A stretch of DNA of 10,344 nt from Candidatus Heimdallarchaeota archaeon (GTDB lineage: Archaea; Asgardarchaeota; Heimdallarchaeia; Heimdallarchaeales; Kariarchaeaceae): positions 1-10,344 of the forward strand of contig JAAFKL010000012.1 in NCBI GenBank assembly GCA_021399405.1, written 5' to 3'. Numbering within the stretch: the stretch's first letter is position 1; every line of letters starts with the position of its first letter. Shown here piece by piece: positions 5,371 through 10,344 of this stretch. The translations under genes were made by a program, and so were the position numbers. The notes below the pieces were generated by a model. The model had not been told where the DNA came from and made no database searches. It saw only the letters and a program-made list of their open reading frames with translations.

Positions 5371-7950
5371 TTAGTTTGATGATCTGCGTCTAATTATTAT
5401 AGTTGTCATCATTACTGGTGCACTGAGCAGCACAAAAGTAAATCCTGATAGAAATGCTTCATCTGTATTGTCACCTACGGTACTATTAGTGATTTGCGAA
5501 GAAGTGTTAGTAGTACTAACTGATGTAATTTGACTTGGTGTAAATACAGGAGGAAGAGCAGGGTCAATCACGGTAACAAAGACAGAGAATGAGGCGGAAT
5601 TGCCTTCCGAAGTTGTAATTAGGATTGTAAAATTATAATATCCAGTTAGCAAAGGACCATCAGTAATAGTTATTATAACTCCATCTGACCAATTCCCTTC
5701 GGTATATTTACTCCCATTTTTCAGTATTTCATAAGATCCTTCCAGTGTAGTGTCTACACTCCAAATTAAATCAAAGGTTTGATCTGAGTAAACGGTGATA
5801 TCAGCAGGTATAGTGATAGTAGGGAGTATCGGATTTATTATTGTAATTAAAACAAAATCTGAAACTGTATGAGTTGAATTTCGTAATTCCATTGTATAAT
5901 TATAAACCCCTACAGGCAATAACCCATCTGTAATAGTAATTTTATCTCCATCTAACCAATTCCCAAAATTAGGAGTATGTGTCCATGTCCCATTGGTTGA
6001 AACAGAGAATGTTTGCTGAAATGTGTATGTCGATTCTCCACTAACGTCCCATGAAATGTTGAAATTTTGAATAGTTAAATAAGTTTGATCAGATGGTGAG
6101 GAAACAGACAATATCGCATGGCCTTTAACTATTATCCAGATGGTATCCGTGACGACTGCATTTGACGAATCTGTTGCATGAATTGTATAATTATAAATAC
6201 CTGGGCTAAATATAGGCCCATCATTCAATTCAACCCAGTAATTATATTTTATTTGATCATAAGTGAACGTGCCCTGTTGGACAATGGTATCGTTTCGATA
6301 AATATCATAACTACCGGATAACCCACCGTAGATATACCAAAATGAATTTGGTTTCGCATCTGTTGTAATTTCGCCAATAAACATTGTCCCATTGTCTGCG
6401 TAAATCGTCGAGATAGCAAATGGGGCTGTAGTTGATGTAATCCACACAGTATCAGTGTAAAAATTGCCTTCTGTGTCGTACATATTAATTGTAAAATTAT
6501 AGGTTCCTTCAGGTAATCTTGTAAAATCAGTATAATTGATGATCTTATTATTAGTCCAAGTACCCCAATTAACTTGAGAATTGTATGGATTTAGCTGGAT
6601 TTTTACTTCATCACGAAATATTTCGTAATATCCGAATTCTCCACTATTCACGGTCCATGAAAGATCAACAGTTTGATTATTTAATATTGTCTGATCGGGT
6701 GGGCTTGTTAGTGTGGGTAAAGCAGGTGCTGGAATATCTACACCGGTACCAATATACATTTTCACAATATTTGGTTCACAATTACATGTAGAAACGAAAT
6801 CAGTACGTACTAGGGCGATTACCACCAGATTCCCATTGACAAACATTGTTTTGGATTTATCGTTGGATGAAGGAGGGAATACTGCACCTCTTGCCTCAAT
6901 ATAGTCTAAGTAAGGCAAAAATTGACCACCTTCTGTCGTTGTGATAACCAGATCCCTAAATTGTTTATTGCTTATACGATCTTGATTGATTGAGTATGTG
7001 GCATAAAGCTCATTGTTGTATTCTTCAAGCGATACTGAAGAGAAACCCTCAGGATTACTAGGTAAATTGCCAAATGAAGTGTTTTCGATCCAACTAAGTC
7101 CATCAGAACTTTCAAAAATCTTACCTTTCTCATATTGAGGACTTGAACTATTTATGAGGAAGACTAAAAACTTTGAATTACTTGGTGAATAAGCAATATC
7201 TTCAAAATAATGATTTCCTGAATTTGTATTCTCATTCGTTATCAATTTTGCTGAATCCCAATTTGGGTTAGAAGTAGTATTTTTTCTCATTGCATAAGGG
7301 CGTGAACCAACTACTGAAATAAATCGTTGATAACCTAAAATTACGGTATCACCATATTGTGTAAGTCTTATTTTTTCAGGCCTATGGAAGGCATTACCTA
7401 AAATCCAACCATCAAAATCAATTGAAGTAATATTAGATAATTTACTTTTGGATTCTATATATAATACTTTGTCATGGCCTAGGTTTAAATTATAAGCATT
7501 AATAGCCAAATAAAATGTAGATGTCGATGATTCATATTCCAAAGCAATGCTATCAACCTCACTATAATTGTATTTAGCAATACCAATATTAATCCCATCA
7601 AAAATTATGATTGGGTTGCTCCATAGCGAACCTGAATAGTTAGTGTAATATACATTTCCTGGCGTATTTTCAATTGAAAAAATCACATGATAATTGCTAC
7701 CATCATAAACTGCATCTAGCCCATCGATGCTCTCTTCGTATTTTCCTTCTTCAACAACAGAAATCTTATTCCATGGTTGAGCATTTAATCTGATCTGGCT
7801 TTGGGTTGAATCTCGCCCCATCCCTTTCTTAGAGTAATCTGAAGAACGAGGGTCAGAAGTGGTACTATTTTCAACAATAAAATTATTTGAGGGGTTGATT
7901 AATATTATCAACAAAAACGAAAACAAAACAATAACTCTTGAATTAGACAT
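5371..7950 (-). CDS. Large secreted surface protein with Ig-like repeats and C-terminal membrane anchor
   Basis: An 859-aa protein. Residues 1-20 form a signal peptide (short basic start, hydrophobic VIVLFSFLLIILI core). Residues 60-405 are beta-rich with recurring Y/F-D-G and S-x-D-G-x-x-W segments (for example SSDGLSWIEN, 281-290), resembling a sialidase-like propeller; that fold is inference. Four repeats of about 90-100 residues follow (about 409-507, 510-609, 610-705, 706-796), each with an SW or IW core strand and ending G-x-YN(Y/F)T, as in Ig/FN3-like domains of Asgard surface proteins. A Ser/Thr/Asn-rich stalk (797-830), one membrane helix (832-853) and RRR (854-856) complete it. Many N-x-S/T sites suggest heavy N-glycosylation. 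It would face outward and bind a surface partner or glycan. ATG 7950 fits the TATA-like box at 7979-7987. C389 and C391 (CNC) are the only cysteines seen. Confidence 0.9.
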   Translation of the reverse strand: MSNSRVIVLFSFLLIILINPSNNFIVENSTTSDPRSSDYSKKGMGRDSTQSQIRLNAQPWNKISVVEEGKYEESIDGLDAVYDGSNYHVIFSIENTPGNVYYTNYSGSLWSNPIIIFDGINIGIAKYNYSEVDSIALEYESSTSTFYLAINAYNLNLGHDKVLYIESKSKLSNITSIDFDGWILGNAFHRPEKIRLTQYGDTVILGYQRFISVVGSRPYAMRKNTTSNPNWDSAKLITNENTNSGNHYFEDIAYSPSNSKFLVFLINSSSPQYEKGKIFESSDGLSWIENTSFGNLPSNPEGFSSVSLEEYNNELYATYSINQDRISNKQFRDLVITTTEGGQFLPYLDYIEARGAVFPPSSNDKSKTMFVNGNLVVIALVRTDFVSTCNCEPNIVKMYIGTGVDIPAPALPTLTSPPDQTILNNQTVDLSWTVNSGEFGYYEIFRDEVKIQLNPYNSQVNWGTWTNNKIINYTDFTRLPEGTYNFTINMYDTEGNFYTDTVWITSTTAPFAISTIYADNGTMFIGEITTDAKPNSFWYIYGGLSGSYDIYRNDTIVQQGTFTYDQIKYNYWVELNDGPIFSPGIYNYTIHATDSSNAVVTDTIWIIVKGHAILSVSSPSDQTYLTIQNFNISWDVSGESTYTFQQTFSVSTNGTWTHTPNFGNWLDGDKITITDGLLPVGVYNYTMELRNSTHTVSDFVLITIINPILPTITIPADITVYSDQTFDLIWSVDTTLEGSYEILKNGSKYTEGNWSDGVIITITDGPLLTGYYNFTILITTSEGNSASFSVFVTVIDPALPPVFTPSQITSVSTTNTSSQITNSTVGDNTDEAFLSGFTFVLLSAPVMMTTIIIRRRSSN
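5563..6726 (-). repeat. Four tandem Ig-like domain repeats inside the surface protein
   Basis: This segment encodes residues 409-796. The four units share a start such as PxLPT(L/I)TxPxDxT, a central (S/I)W, a G-x-W or G-x-F turn, and a closing DG...GxYN(Y/F)T strand followed by a V/I-rich edge strand. The DNA copies are well diverged, so this is an old domain duplication and not a recent tandem repeat. Repeats 1, 3 and 4 resemble one another more than repeat 2 does. Confidence 0.7.
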
Positions 7951-7978
7951 GAGATAGTAGTTTGAGGATTACTATACA

Positions 7979-7987
7979 ATTTAAAGA
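7979..7987 (-). promoter_or_regulatory. TATA-like box of the surface-protein gene
   Basis: On the minus strand this reads CTTTAAATT, centred about 33 nt before the ATG at 7950. It predicts a transcript start near 7956 and a leader of only a few nucleotides. The rest of 7951-8204 is AT-rich with no gene, RNA or repeat that I can support; a frame at 8033-8296 mostly overlaps the next gene and is not convincing. Confidence 0.4.
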
Positions 7988-8204
7988 TTTTCAATTTTTT
8001 AAAACAAATATTATCAAATATTCCAAAAATAGATGATATACAACAAGATTTTGAGATTGGACATGTTTACAAAAAACAATTATCTTCAACAATTTTTGCT
8101 ACCTATTATTACGAAAAGATTTAATGATAAAATCGAGTTAAAGTTGTCTTCTTTACAGAATTGGACAACAAAGAGTATTAGCCACCTGTTTCTACTGCAG
8201 GCAT

Positions 8205-9086
8205 ATGAAAATTGGTACAATCAGAATCGAAGGAATGGAATTAGCCGCAGTCATATTTCCCAACGGTGGATTGACTACAACCAAATTGAAAGATGAGTTC
8301 AATCTCGATTTTCCATTAGCTGACAACTTGTATGATATAATAACTAACAATCAAATAAACTCCCTAAACGATTGGGTCAAGAATCTCAATCAAAAGGACT
8401 TGGAGAAAGTATTAGAATTAATTATTCCATCGTCTCAAATTCTTTATGCCCCACCGTATCGGCACCCAGGTAAAATTTGGGGGATCGGACTGAATTATGT
8501 TGAACATGCATCTGATCTGGATGCTGCACCACCGTCTGAATATCCTGTTGGATTTTTAAAACCAGATACAACTGTGATTGGACATAAACAGACAATTAGA
8601 ATACCAAAATTATCGGAACGAACAACAGGGGAAGCGGAGCTTGGTGTTATCATAGGAAAGGAATGTAAGAATATAGATCAAGAAAATTGGTTAGATTATG
8701 TGGCTGGCTTCACAACAATAATTGACATGACAGCAGAGGATATCTTGAAGAAGAATGCCAGATATTTGGGATTATCCAAAAGTTTTGACACCTTCTTCAG
8801 TTTTGGACCACATATCATGACTCCTGATGAAATATCGGATCTCTCGGCATTAAAGGTCACAACAGTTCTAAACAATCAATTAGTAGGTCAAAATACAATT
8901 GAAAATATGAGATTTTCTTTGGATTACCTTGTTGCATTTTACTCAAAAGTAATGACTTTGTTACCTGGAGATATTATCTCAACAGGAACACCCAGAGCGG
9001 GTGTATTATCTCATGGAGACTTAATTGAATGTCATATTGATGGGTTTATGCCTTTAATTAATTCGGTTCAAGATCTTAAGACCTGA
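8205..9086 (+). CDS. Fumarylacetoacetate hydrolase (FAH) family enzyme
   Basis: A 293-aa cytoplasmic enzyme. A small N-terminal domain (1-78) is followed by the FAH catalytic domain from about 80 to the end. Visible family motifs are KIWGIGLNYVEHASD (90-104), the metal ligands E143 and E145 in GEAELGVIIGKEC, and D174 in IDMTAED, matching the usual NDxSARD loop. Also present are K192 in SKSFDTFFSFGPH and the closing GDIISTGTPRAGV (255-267). Members cleave or decarboxylate beta-keto acids or related ring-cleavage products with Mg2+ or Mn2+: acylpyruvases, oxaloacetate decarboxylases, 2-keto-4-pentenoate hydratases. The true substrate cannot be read from sequence; the length and GLNY...GTPRAG motifs favour the acylpyruvase/ring-cleavage-hydrolase branch. 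The ATG is at 8205, with no clear Shine-Dalgarno and a weak AT-rich element about 28 nt upstream. A VOC-fold gene follows after 107 nt. Confidence 0.93.
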   Translation: MKIGTIRIEGMELAAVIFPNGGLTTTKLKDEFNLDFPLADNLYDIITNNQINSLNDWVKNLNQKDLEKVLELIIPSSQILYAPPYRHPGKIWGIGLNYVEHASDLDAAPPSEYPVGFLKPDTTVIGHKQTIRIPKLSERTTGEAELGVIIGKECKNIDQENWLDYVAGFTTIIDMTAEDILKKNARYLGLSKSFDTFFSFGPHIMTPDEISDLSALKVTTVLNNQLVGQNTIENMRFSLDYLVAFYSKVMTLLPGDIISTGTPRAGVLSHGDLIECHIDGFMPLINSVQDLKT

Positions 9087-9151
9087 TTCATCAGTTAAAT
9101 ACTCATGTGATATTATTACGAGTCAATTTGGCATTTATTTCATAGTTTGGG

Positions 9152-9165
9152 AAAAATAAAATAAA
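9152..9165 (+). promoter_or_regulatory. TATA-like box of the VOC-fold gene
   Basis: The stretch AAAAATAAAATAAA is centred about 35 nt upstream of the ATG at 9194, predicting transcription from near 9185 and a leader of under 12 nt. It indicates that the VOC gene has its own promoter and is not simply read through from the FAH gene. Confidence 0.4.
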
Positions 9166-9193
9166 CTGAGCCCTTTATTGAAAAAGAATACAA

Positions 9194-9610
9194 ATGAAAC
9201 CCAGAATTAGCATGATTACATTAGGAGTGAAGGATCTACAGAGATCGATAAAATTTTATCAAGAAGGTTTAGATTTCCCTAAGGTCGATTCGGAACCAGA
9301 AGTTGCATTTTTCAATTTAAATGGGACTTGGTTGGGATTATATTCTAGAGAAGCTCTAGCTGAGGATGCAATGGTATCGGCAGATAGTAGTGGTTTCAAT
9401 AATTTCACCCTCTCACACAACCTTTCATCTGAAGCAGAGGTTGATGAGACATTTGCTCAAGCTTTGTCTGCAGGTGCTACTGAGTCTAAGCCACCTCAGA
9501 AAGTATTTTGGGGCGGATATTCCGGGTATTTCAAAGATCCAGATGGGCATTTATGGGAGATCGCTCACAATCCCTTTACGTGGATAGGTCCTGTAGATGA
9601 GAATTCTTGA
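9194..9610 (+). CDS. VOC-superfamily (glyoxalase/bleomycin-resistance fold) protein
   Basis: A 138-aa protein with two beta-alpha-beta-beta-beta modules. The first covers ISMITLGVKDLQRSIKFYQEGL (5-26) to WLGLYSREALAED (46-58). The second runs from FNNFTLSHN (68-76) to VFWGGYSGYFKDPDGHLWEIAHNPF (104-128). The REALAED, KVFWGGYSGYF and DPDGHLWE motifs are those of a widespread group annotated only as VOC or glyoxalase-like; I know it chiefly from bacteria, so acquisition from a bacterium is plausible. E122 sits at a usual metal position, but the first-strand position that carries His in many metal-binding members is Met-7 here, so true glyoxalase I activity is doubtful. ATG 9194 follows a TATA-like box at 9152-9165. 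The frame at 9366-9587 is a shadow. It follows the FAH gene and converges on the CxxC-protein gene ending at 9647. Confidence 0.93.
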   Translation: MKPRISMITLGVKDLQRSIKFYQEGLDFPKVDSEPEVAFFNLNGTWLGLYSREALAEDAMVSADSSGFNNFTLSHNLSSEAEVDETFAQALSAGATESKPPQKVFWGGYSGYFKDPDGHLWEIAHNPFTWIGPVDENS

Positions 9611-9646
9611 TTGTTGTTTCAGTATAGATATTACAATTGAAATGTA

Positions 9647-9925
9647 TTAGGTCATCATATCAAGCCTTACACCGGATGGATTCGGCCATTGTGCATCTTC
9701 TACCTCATTTCTACATATCAAACATAAATATCTGACCCTTTCAGCGTTCATGGTGTCATCATAAATGAAGTCCTGTATTATCCCTCTATCACATAAAATA
9801 TCGTGTTTGCAGGAGGGGCAATATTGATAAAAACGTGGCTCTCCACCTGGTTTCCAGAGATAGATTGAGCATTGTGAACAAACTTTTCGAGAATCACAAC
9901 GCATGTGTCTTGCAATTATAGCCAT
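9647..9925 (-). CDS. Small triple-CxxC zinc-binding protein, unrecognised
   Basis: A 92-aa protein dominated by metal-ligand pairs: C16/C19 (CSQC), C36/C39 (CPSC) and C68/C71 (CLIC), plus C10, C45, H7 and H41. Three knuckles plus single cysteines suggest one or two zinc-ribbon-like sites, as found in small archaeal RNA- or protein-binding factors. Between them lies an acidic loop with IYDDTMNAERVRY (54-66), and the protein ends with WPNPSGVRLDMMT. There is no signal peptide or membrane helix. I recognise no specific family. The ATG at 9925 has no Shine-Dalgarno; an inverted repeat containing a possible TATA element sits 20-39 nt upstream, so the mRNA is probably leaderless. The gene converges with the VOC gene, leaving 36 nt between stops. 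Confidence that it is real is good because the CxxC spacing would not persist by chance. Confidence 0.83.
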   Translation of the reverse strand: MAIIARHMRCDSRKVCSQCSIYLWKPGGEPRFYQYCPSCKHDILCDRGIIQDFIYDDTMNAERVRYLCLICRNEVEDAQWPNPSGVRLDMMT

Positions 9926-9944
9926 TTTGAAATCCCAACATAAC

Positions 9945-9964
9945 TTGGATCACTTAAGATCCAA
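9945..9964. promoter_or_regulatory. Perfect 7-bp inverted repeat over the predicted promoter of the CxxC gene
   Basis: TTGGATC (9945-9951) and GATCCAA (9958-9964) are perfect complements around a 6-nt centre, ACTTAA. On the minus strand the centre reads TTAAGT and lies about 30 nt before the ATG at 9925, where the TATA box belongs. A dimeric regulator bound here would directly block initiation; an operator is therefore the favoured reading over an RNA hairpin, which would lie upstream of a leaderless transcript. The inverted repeat is seen directly; the regulatory role is inference. Confidence 0.45.
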
Positions 9965-10006
9965 ATCACTACATACTATATGAAAGTCTGATTGCATAAA
10001 TACTCT

Positions 10007-10022
10007 TCTATTTTAAAAAACA
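10007..10022 (-). terminator. Oligo-T terminator candidate for the 10066 gene
   Basis: On the minus strand this reads a TTGTTTTTTAAAAT-like run, about 45 nt past the stop codon of the zinc-ribbon gene. Archaeal transcription often ends at short T runs without a strong hairpin. The surrounding 9965-10065 stretch otherwise shows no gene or RNA. AT-rich DNA makes such runs common, so confidence is modest. Confidence 0.35.
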
Positions 10023-10065
10023 ACTTTAATTTCTCTAATCTCAGTTTGATGATATTTGTGAGGGA

Positions 10066-10293
10066 TTAATCGATTTCTGCTTTACCTTCATACCAATTAC
10101 GATATTTACGCATTTTTCTTCTCTTCTTTTCTCCAGACTCGTCAGAATCTTTGTCTTCTAAATCAGCTACTTCTGCTCGAGCTCTTTTTTGTGCTTGCTC
10201 AATTTCCCAGGGTTTGAGCGATAACCCACATCTTTCACAGGTGTAGAATGCACCATGTTTACGCATTAAGTTGTTACAATCAGGACATTGCAT
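10066..10293 (-). CDS. Zinc-ribbon protein with highly charged C-terminal tail
   Basis: A 75-aa protein. Residues 1-25 form a compact zinc ribbon: C3 and C6 in MQCPDCNNLM, C19 and C22 in YTCERCGL. This is the CxxC-x12-CxxC layout of TFIIS/ribosomal-type ribbons. Residues 28-50 form a charged helix (WEIEQAQKRARAEVADLE). The tail is acidic, then strongly basic (KKRRKMRKYRNWYEGK), suggesting contact with RNA or DNA. The zinc-ribbon call is secure. The specific family is not recognised, and similar short ribbons occur in archaeal transcription and ribosome-associated proteins. The ATG at 10293 is the start: the ribbon begins two residues later, leaving no room for a shorter protein. It is in the same direction as the CxxC gene, 140 nt upstream of it, with a T-rich run between, so separate transcription is likely. 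Confidence 0.83.
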   Translation of the reverse strand: MQCPDCNNLMRKHGAFYTCERCGLSLKPWEIEQAQKRARAEVADLEDKDSDESGEKKRRKMRKYRNWYEGKAEID

Positions 10294-10344
10294 AGAGATA
10301 CCTAACTCTGTTTCATATTGGTAATACTAAAATGAAGTGGTTAA

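Noticed and set aside
6585..6904. Two short plus-strand frames (6585-6791 and 6713-6904)
   Set aside because: Both sit inside the surface-protein gene, have no recognisable domain or start signal, and are shadows.
7951..8204. Possible tRNA or other RNA gene in the largest intergenic gap
   Set aside because: No cloverleaf, GTTCGA-type loop or strong stem was visible; the stretch is plain AT-rich DNA.
8033..8296. Plus-strand frame of 87 codons before the FAH gene
   Set aside because: It runs 92 nt into the FAH gene in another frame, its end is a frame-shifted reading of FAH codons, and it has no start signal or domain.
9366..9587. Plus-strand frame of 73 codons
   Set aside because: It is an out-of-frame reading inside the VOC gene.

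Overview
The window looks like a piece of an AT-rich archaeal genome, most likely from an Asgard-lineage archaeon (Heimdall- or Loki-like; the lineage is an inference). Four things support this. There is a recognisable eukaryote/TACK/Asgard-type ribosomal protein eS30, a protein family absent from Bacteria and, as far as I know, from most Euryarchaeota. There is a long-form radical-SAM/GNAT Elp3. A large secreted surface protein carries Ig-like repeats ending in 'G-x-YN(Y/F)T', a style common in Asgard genomes, and has a C-terminal membrane anchor. Expression signals are archaeal: AT-rich TATA-like boxes about 25-30 nt upstream of start codons, several apparently leaderless genes, and many GTG/TTG starts.

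Layout. Positions 1-161 hold the 3' end of a truncated plus-strand gene. Positions 195-1462 hold a minus-strand cluster: a VapB-type antitoxin and a PIN-domain VapC-type toxin overlapping by 4 nt, followed 21 nt later by a DUF998-like six-helix membrane protein. Positions 1613-2128 encode an unrecognised four-helix membrane protein on the minus strand. From 2129 a plus-strand block begins: a short intergenic promoter region, eS30 (2186-2359, a small gene that standard start-codon rules miss because its only sensible start is ATT), Elp3 (2392-4050), an unrecognised lysine-rich helical protein (4102-4824) and an unrecognised four-cysteine protein (4884-5369). The last gene meets, tail to tail with one base between, the 859-residue surface protein on the minus strand (5371-7950).

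Positions 7951-8204 (254 nt) hold the TATA-like element of the surface protein gene and nothing else I can support. Next come a plus-strand fumarylacetoacetate-hydrolase family enzyme (8205-9086) and a VOC/glyoxalase-fold protein (9194-9610) of a type I know mainly from bacteria. The window closes with two small minus-strand cysteine-rich proteins, a triple-CxxC protein (9647-9925) and a zinc-ribbon protein with a charged tail (10066-10293). A perfect 7-bp inverted repeat lies where the promoter of the first should be.

How the genes fit together. eS30 and Elp3 form a probable translation-related operon: a small-subunit protein near the decoding centre, and the enzyme that modifies tRNA wobble U34. 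VapBC is a stand-alone type II toxin-antitoxin module. The FAH and VOC genes may be small-molecule metabolism genes, but no pathway can be named. No rRNA, tRNA, CRISPR array, insertion sequence or phage gene was seen. The most notable item is the eS30 gene with its apparent ATT start codon behind a well-placed Shine-Dalgarno sequence.
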